Shown: positions 59,536 to 64,000 of the stretch, one piece after another
How positions within the stretch are numbered: position 1 is the first letter of the stretch
How the letters are laid out: the number at the start of each line of letters is the position of its first letter
Source: Flavobacterium luteum
GTDB taxonomy: Bacteria > Bacteroidota > Bacteroidia > Flavobacteriales > Flavobacteriaceae
DNA: 64,000 nt
Reading direction: 5' to 3'
Assembly (NCBI RefSeq): GCF_008806775.1
Contig: NZ_WAEM01000003.1
Location: forward strand, 186,001-250,000
Notes under the pieces: generated by a model
What the model saw: only the letters and a program-made list of their open reading frames with translations
What the model was told of the DNA's origin: nothing
Databases searched by the model: none
Translations under genes and position numbers: made by a program

Positions 59536-61839
59536 TTAAACGGTTACCAAGTTATTTGGTTCGACAAGAACAGCTATTCCGTTTACAAAAACAGTCAATT
59601 CTTTAGCCCCTTCAAGTGAAAATTGAGTATCGTTATGATTAATAGAAACTTTTAATATTTGGTTTCTAAAATTAATTTTGAAAGAATAACCATTCCATTC
59701 TTTTGGTATTTTTGGAGAAAAATGAAGTGCATCATTTTTTACTCTCATACCTCCAAATCCTTCTACAATACTCATCCAAGTTCCAGCCATTGAGGTAATG
59801 TGACAGCCTTCTTCTACCTCTTTGTTATAGTCATCAAGATCTAAACGAGAAGTTCTTAAATAGAACGTATAAGCCATTTCCATTTTATCTAAAACTGCTG
59901 CTTGAATAGAGTGTACACAAGGCGAAAGTGAACTTTCGTGAACAGTAAACGATTCGTAGAATTCGAAATTGCGATTTAACTCCTCTTTTGTAAAATGATC
60001 TTCAAAGAAATAAAAGCATTGTAAAACATCGGCTTGTTTTATGTATGGCGAACGCAAAATTCTATCCCAAGACCATTTTTGATTAATTGGTCTTTGAGTT
60101 TTATCCAAATCGGCAACTCTAACCAATTCTTTATCTAAGAAGCCGTCTTGTTGTAAGTAAACATTAAGTTCTTCAGAAAATGGGAAGTACATGTTATCAG
60201 CTACTTTTTTCCAAGATTGTAATTCGGCATCCGTAATCTTTACTTTTTCGGTAATTCTTTTATGATCTGAAGGGTATTCTATAGAAACTTTCTGAATTTG
60301 TTCGAAAGTATAATTTAAACACCATTTTGCGATATAATTCGTATAAAAATTATTGTTTACGTTGTTTTCGTATTCGTTTGGTCCCGTAACACCAAGAATC
60401 ATATACTTGTTTTTATGGGTAGAGAAATTGGCTCTTTGATGCCAAAAACGTGCAATTCCTATTAAAACTTCTAGTCCTTTTTCGGGAATATAGGAATAAT
60501 CACCAGTAAAACGGTAGTAATTAAAAATGGCAAAAGCTATGGCTCCGTTTCTGTGAATTTCTTCAAAAGTAATTTCCCATTCGTTATGACATTCTTCACC
60601 ATTCATCGTTACCATTGGATACAAAGCCGCTCCGTTTGAAAACCCTAATTTTGCTGCATTTTCGATTGCTTTATCTAATTGATTGTAACGATAAGCTAAC
60701 AAATTCCGAGCTACTTGTTGGTCTTTAGTCGCCATATAAAACGGGATACAATAGGCTTCAGTGTCCCAATAAGTCGAGCCACCATATTTTTCTCCAGTAA
60801 ATCCTTTTGGACCAATATTCAATCGAGAATCTTTACCTAAATAAGTTTGGTTCAATTGAAAAATATTGAAACGAATTCCCTGTTGAGCTTTTACGTCTCC
60901 ATCTATAGTGATGTCTGACATTTCCCATATTTTTGCCCAAGACACTATTTGATCTTGCAACAATTGATCATATCCTTTTGTTGATGCGGCTTGGATTGCA
61001 TTTTCAGCACCAAGTTGCGTATTTTCATGATTTAAAGAAACAGTATAACCACCAATTTTTTCTATTGCTGATGTTTCTCCTTTAGCTACCGCAACTGTAT
61101 AGATGAATTGTATTTTTTCTTTATTGGACTCAATATTCTCTGTTGTAATTTTTAAATCTGTTCCGTTAGATAAAATACTGTTTTGCATGAACGTAGTTGC
61201 TATAAAATGCGTTTTAAACGTTCTTGCAGTTACAAATGCTTTGTTTTCAGAATGTTTAACATCTAATGGTTCCCAAAATTTTTCTTCCCAATTGGCATCT
61301 TCATTGGTTACACCTGCATCAATATAAGGTTTGTAGACTATTTTTGAGTCTCTATTTAATGGAGTAATTTCATATTTAATAACTCCAACTTCATCTAAAT
61401 TTAGTGAAAGGAAACGACGAACATTAACGCTAATCTCAGTTCCGTTTTTTAATGTAGCTTCAAAAGAGCGATTGTACCAACCTTCTTTCATGTTAAGTTC
61501 TCTACGATAGTTTTTAACCGATGAACAAGCATTCAAATCTAAATTTTCACCGTTAATCTCTATATCAATACCAATCCAGTTGGGTGCATTTAACACTTTC
61601 GCAAAATATTCTGGATAGCCATTTTTCCACCAGCCAACTTTAGTTTTGTCTGGATAATATATTCCTGCAATATAGCTTCCCTGAAAAGTTTCCCCACTAT
61701 AATGTTCTTCAAAATTTGCTCGTTGTCCCATAGCACCGTTCCCAATGCTGAAAAGACTCTCAGACGATTTTATGCTCTCTACATCAAATCCCTCCTCAAT
61801 GATGGACCAATTGTCAGCTTTAATATAATCTTGGTTCAT
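59536..61839 (-). CDS. GH65 family glycoside phosphorylase (maltose phosphorylase-like)
   Basis: 767-residue cytoplasmic enzyme. The catalytic general-acid region is GEECHNEWEITFEEIHRN (about 414-431), the phosphate-binding TSMAGTW is near 690, and RSPYIKQADVLQ is the other active-site part. No signal peptide is seen. Maltose phosphorylase converts maltose and phosphate to glucose and beta-glucose-1-phosphate. The presence of pgmB directly upstream supports a product of beta configuration. The disaccharide (maltose, trehalose or kojibiose) is a family-level guess, maltose being favoured by the operon content. Confidence 0.9.
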   Translation of the reverse strand: MNQDYIKADNWSIIEEGFDVESIKSSESLFSIGNGAMGQRANFEEHYSGETFQGSYIAGIYYPDKTKVGWWKNGYPEYFAKVLNAPNWIGIDIEINGENLDLNACSSVKNYRRELNMKEGWYNRSFEATLKNGTEISVNVRRFLSLNLDEVGVIKYEITPLNRDSKIVYKPYIDAGVTNEDANWEEKFWEPLDVKHSENKAFVTARTFKTHFIATTFMQNSILSNGTDLKITTENIESNKEKIQFIYTVAVAKGETSAIEKIGGYTVSLNHENTQLGAENAIQAASTKGYDQLLQDQIVSWAKIWEMSDITIDGDVKAQQGIRFNIFQLNQTYLGKDSRLNIGPKGFTGEKYGGSTYWDTEAYCIPFYMATKDQQVARNLLAYRYNQLDKAIENAAKLGFSNGAALYPMVTMNGEECHNEWEITFEEIHRNGAIAFAIFNYYRFTGDYSYIPEKGLEVLIGIARFWHQRANFSTHKNKYMILGVTGPNEYENNVNNNFYTNYIAKWCLNYTFEQIQKVSIEYPSDHKRITEKVKITDAELQSWKKVADNMYFPFSEELNVYLQQDGFLDKELVRVADLDKTQRPINQKWSWDRILRSPYIKQADVLQCFYFFEDHFTKEELNRNFEFYESFTVHESSLSPCVHSIQAAVLDKMEMAYTFYLRTSRLDLDDYNKEVEEGCHITSMAGTWMSIVEGFGGMRVKNDALHFSPKIPKEWNGYSFKINFRNQILKVSINHNDTQFSLEGAKELTVFVNGIAVLVEPNNLVTV

Positions 61840-61873
61840 TTCTTTTTTTTTATGCGTTATTAAATGTTGTGAT

Positions 61874-62533
61874 TTAGTTGTTTATTAATTGATCGATAAA
61901 ACTAGTTTCTATTGATGTAAAATCATGGAAAATATGATTTGCTTCATGCAAAACGCTTTTTTCGCCTATACCAATACTCTTCATATGAGCTATATTAGCA
62001 GCTTGAACACCAGCCACAGAATCTTCAAAAACTATTGAATCTTCATTTGAAGCACCCAGCAATTGTGCTGCTCTAATAAAAACCTCAGGATCAGGTTTTG
62101 CATTAGAAACATCATTTCCGTCTACAATAGCATCGAAATAATCAAGTATTCCCGTTTTTTCAAGAATGGGCCTTGCATTTTTACTGGCAGAACCTAAAGC
62201 AATTTTTTGATGGTTGGCTTTTAAATATTTTAAAACAGGCATTACACCTGGTAATATTTCACTTTCGTCCATATCTACTAGATAGGACAAGTAATCTTCA
62301 TTTTTTTGAATGAGCCAATTGTTTTTATCCTGTTGTGAGGCTTCAATTTTTCCTAATTCTAAAATAATATCAAGAGAGCGCACTCGGCTTACTCCTTTTA
62401 ATAATTCGTTATGCTCATGAGTAAAATCGATGTCCAATTGATTGGCAATTTTTTTCCATGCTAAATAATGATACTTAGCAGTGTCAACAATTACGCCATC
62501 TAAATCGAAAATAAATGCTTTAACCTTTTTCAT
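61874..62533 (-). CDS. pgmB: Beta-phosphoglucomutase
   Basis: 219-residue HAD-superfamily enzyme turning beta-glucose-1-phosphate into glucose-6-phosphate. The catalytic motif is FDLDGVIVDT with D10 and D12; the cap residues KGVSR and the third motif KPDPEVF follow, and EDSVAGVQAA is motif IV. It lies directly before GH65 with 34 bases between, the classic phosphorylase partner. A CAAAATTA (reverse TAATTTTG) box lies at 62560-62567 in the 199-base spacer. Confidence 0.93.
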   Translation of the reverse strand: MKKVKAFIFDLDGVIVDTAKYHYLAWKKIANQLDIDFTHEHNELLKGVSRVRSLDIILELGKIEASQQDKNNWLIQKNEDYLSYLVDMDESEILPGVMPVLKYLKANHQKIALGSASKNARPILEKTGILDYFDAIVDGNDVSNAKPDPEVFIRAAQLLGASNEDSIVFEDSVAGVQAANIAHMKSIGIGEKSVLHEANHIFHDFTSIETSFIDQLINN

Positions 62534-62732
62534 TTTATTTATATAATATTTTTCAGATTCAAAATTAGTTTAAAACTCTTTATTTGTTTTCATGATTTAA
62601 AGCTATCTATAAAGTTTTACTATTACAGTAGAATTAATAATAAATTACTTAGTTGTTAATAAAATATTAAGTGTGTGATTGCTAATAATTCAATTCTCGT
62701 AAAGAAATTTTTAAAATATTTTATTTCTTTTT

Positions 62733-64000
62733 TTATTCAGATGTTTTTTCTTTTACTAAAAACACCGCTAGTCCAGCTATTAGCATTGATACTCCAGCAA
62801 TAACAATAATTACCATTGGGTTTCCTCCAAAAGCGGCAATTAAAGTGCTTCCTAAGATTCCTGCGGCAATTTGGGGTAAAGTAATCGTGGCATTAAATAA
62901 TCCCATATATACACCCATTTTATCTGCTGGAAGTGAGCCCGAAAGCATGGCATAAGGCATAGCTAATATTGCAGCCCAAGCCAAGCCAACACCAGATATG
63001 GACAATAATAAAATGTTTTTGTCATGAACTAAAAACATTGACATTAAACCTAGTCCGCCAAGAAATAAAGAAAAGCTATAGGTCTTTTTTCTTCCAATAG
63101 ATTTTGCTATTTTCGGAATTAACAATGAATATAATGCCGCTACAGCACTATAAAAAGCAAATAAAACGCCAGTCCAATCTCCAGCTTCGTTAAAGCCTAT
63201 CGATTTTGCATCTATAGCTTCAGGACCCCACACTTGATTAGCGATTGCTCTTGTGGTATATACCCACATTAAAAACAAAGCAAACCAAGAGAAAAACTGT
63301 ACAAATCCTAGTTGCCAAAATATTTTAGGAGCATTTCCAATTAACTTAAAAACACTTGTTTTTTCTGTAGTTTCTTTAGCTTCTAATTCAATATTGTTAT
63401 ATAATGCGTGCTCTTTAGGAGCATATTCTTTAGTTCTAAAAACCGTCCAGAGTACACTAACCAGTAAAATTGCACCTCCTATGTAGAATGACCAAATTAC
63501 TGAAGCAGCCACTTTTTCTCCTTCAGCCGGAACGTTTGCAACTCCAATATTTGTTAATATCCAAGGGAGTAACGAGCCAAACACGGCACCAAAATTTATT
63601 AAAGCACTTTGAAGAGAATAGCCTAAGTTGCGCTGATCGTCATTTACCATGTCGCCTACAAGAGCTCTAAAAGGTTGCATGGTTACATTAAAGGATGTAT
63701 CCATTAATAATAACATGGTGGCGCCAAAAGCTAAAGGAGGTAATAGGTAGGTAAAATATTCGGCATTTGGCATAAAAAACATTGCCAAAGCCGAAACGAT
63801 TGCGCCGCCAAAAATAAAAGGAATTCTTCGGCCAAGCCGTGTCCAAGTTTTATCGCTAGAGAGTCCTATTATAGGCTGAACTATTAATCCAGCTAAAGGG
63901 GCTGCAAGCCAAAAATAGCCTATACTATGTACATCAGCACCTAAAGCTTCTAATATTCTACTGGTATTTCCATTTTGTAGAGAATACCCGATTTGAACTC
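62733..64000 (-). CDS. MFS transporter, SLC45/maltose-type (5' end beyond window)
   Basis: At least 422 residues, with the N-terminal start past position 64000. The open frame continues without a stop to the edge (reading SLQNGNTSRILEALGADVHS further in), so the apparent start at 63788 is only a TTG inside the gene. Motif A-like TWTRLGRRIPFIFGG and 12-helix hydropathy support an MFS sugar importer of the SLC45/MalT-like group often found with GH65 and pgmB. It is likely to bring maltose or maltodextrin into the cytoplasm. Its operon promoter and any LacI-type regulator or SusC/SusD genes would be outside. Confidence 0.88.
   Translation of the reverse strand, partial: VQIGYSLQNGNTSRILEALGADVHSIGYFWLAAPLAGLIVQPIIGLSSDKTWTRLGRRIPFIFGGAIVSALAMFFMPNAEYFTYLLPPLAFGATMLLLMDTSFNVTMQPFRALVGDMVNDDQRNLGYSLQSALINFGAVFGSLLPWILTNIGVANVPAEGEKVAASVIWSFYIGGAILLVSVLWTVFRTKEYAPKEHALYNNIELEAKETTEKTSVFKLIGNAPKIFWQLGFVQFFSWFALFLMWVYTTRAIANQVWGPEAIDAKSIGFNEAGDWTGVLFAFYSAVAALYSLLIPKIAKSIGRKKTYSFSLFLGGLGLMSMFLVHDKNILLLSISGVGLAWAAILAMPYAMLSGSLPADKMGVYMGLFNATITLPQIAAGILGSTLIAAFGGNPMVIIVIAGVSMLIAGLAVFLVKEKTSE

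Noticed and set aside
63789..64000. MFS gene beginning at 63788
   Set aside because: 63788 is a TTG; the frame is open to the window edge and encodes conserved transporter sequence, so the gene is cut, not short.

Overview
This is an AT-rich chromosomal segment from a Flavobacterium-like member of the Bacteroidota. The lineage is supported by several features: a DNA polymerase III alpha subunit with a fused N-terminal exonuclease, a type IX secretion sorting domain on a secreted amylase, mevalonate-pathway genes, many short lipoproteins, a ribosomal protein S16 with a long tail, and promoters of the form TTG-N16..21-TAnnTTTG with no Shine-Dalgarno sequences. No rRNA, phage, transposase or CRISPR array is visible. 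Most of the window is ordinary core genome.

Layout. 1-8.4 kb holds nrdA/nrdB (nrdA cut by the window edge), a DUF3109 protein, a MarC membrane protein, an FAD oxidoreductase, an S41 peptidase, a dCMP deaminase-like enzyme, HupE/UreJ, a TerB-like protein and fructose-1,6-bisphosphatase. 8.5-13.8 kb holds GNAT and aspartate kinase (coupled), then a 1136-residue outer-membrane protein with its own promoter. 14-23.4 kb holds two small exported or membrane proteins, an orphan histidine kinase, a large secreted alpha-amylase, flavin reductase plus DUF3127, PAP2, Aat, Tag and a YhhQ-type transporter. 23.6-33.6 kb holds tRNA-Asp, DUF58, an M1 peptidase, thioredoxin, a lipoprotein and dnaE. 34.2-39.1 kb is a leuCDAB operon with a clear promoter and terminator. 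39-45.4 kb holds an RRM protein, rpsP-rimM, trmN6-like, a glutaryl-CoA-dehydrogenase-like enzyme, DUF3050 and an SGNH hydrolase. 45.4-49.5 kb runs leftward: mvaD, a mevalonate-kinase-like GHMP kinase, a UbiA prenyltransferase and an RluB-type pseudouridine synthase. 49.8-53.2 kb is the accessory stretch: TspO, a HIRAN-domain gene, and a membrane-anchored winged-helix regulator divergent from a small exported protein. 53.2-64 kb holds a BaiN-like flavoprotein and GDPD, then a maltose/maltodextrin operon running leftward from beyond the window edge (MFS transporter, beta-phosphoglucomutase, GH65 phosphorylase, GH31, GH13 lipoprotein), closed by a terminator.

How genes work together. The alpha-amylase at 16.5-19.1 kb and the operon at 55-64 kb form a plausible starch pathway: extracellular cutting, cell-envelope trimming by GH13/GH31, MFS import, phosphorolysis by GH65, and beta-glucose-1-phosphate to glucose-6-phosphate by PgmB. 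A perfect palindrome with a central CG upstream of the amylase is a candidate shared operator. Two leftward genes supply late steps of isopentenyl diphosphate synthesis, and a UbiA enzyme beside them may use the resulting prenyl groups.

Most interesting observation. The HIRAN gene (50510-51316) has the architecture of an integron gene cassette. It has GTTAGGC 25 bases before its ATG and its stop codon lies inside the complementary GCCTAAC. A 124-base imperfect palindrome follows, built like an attC site (R box, unpaired spacer, L box, GTTGAGC). A second shorter attC-like hairpin follows at once. No integrase is in the window, so this looks like an isolated attC-bearing locus, a rarely examined arrangement in Bacteroidota.
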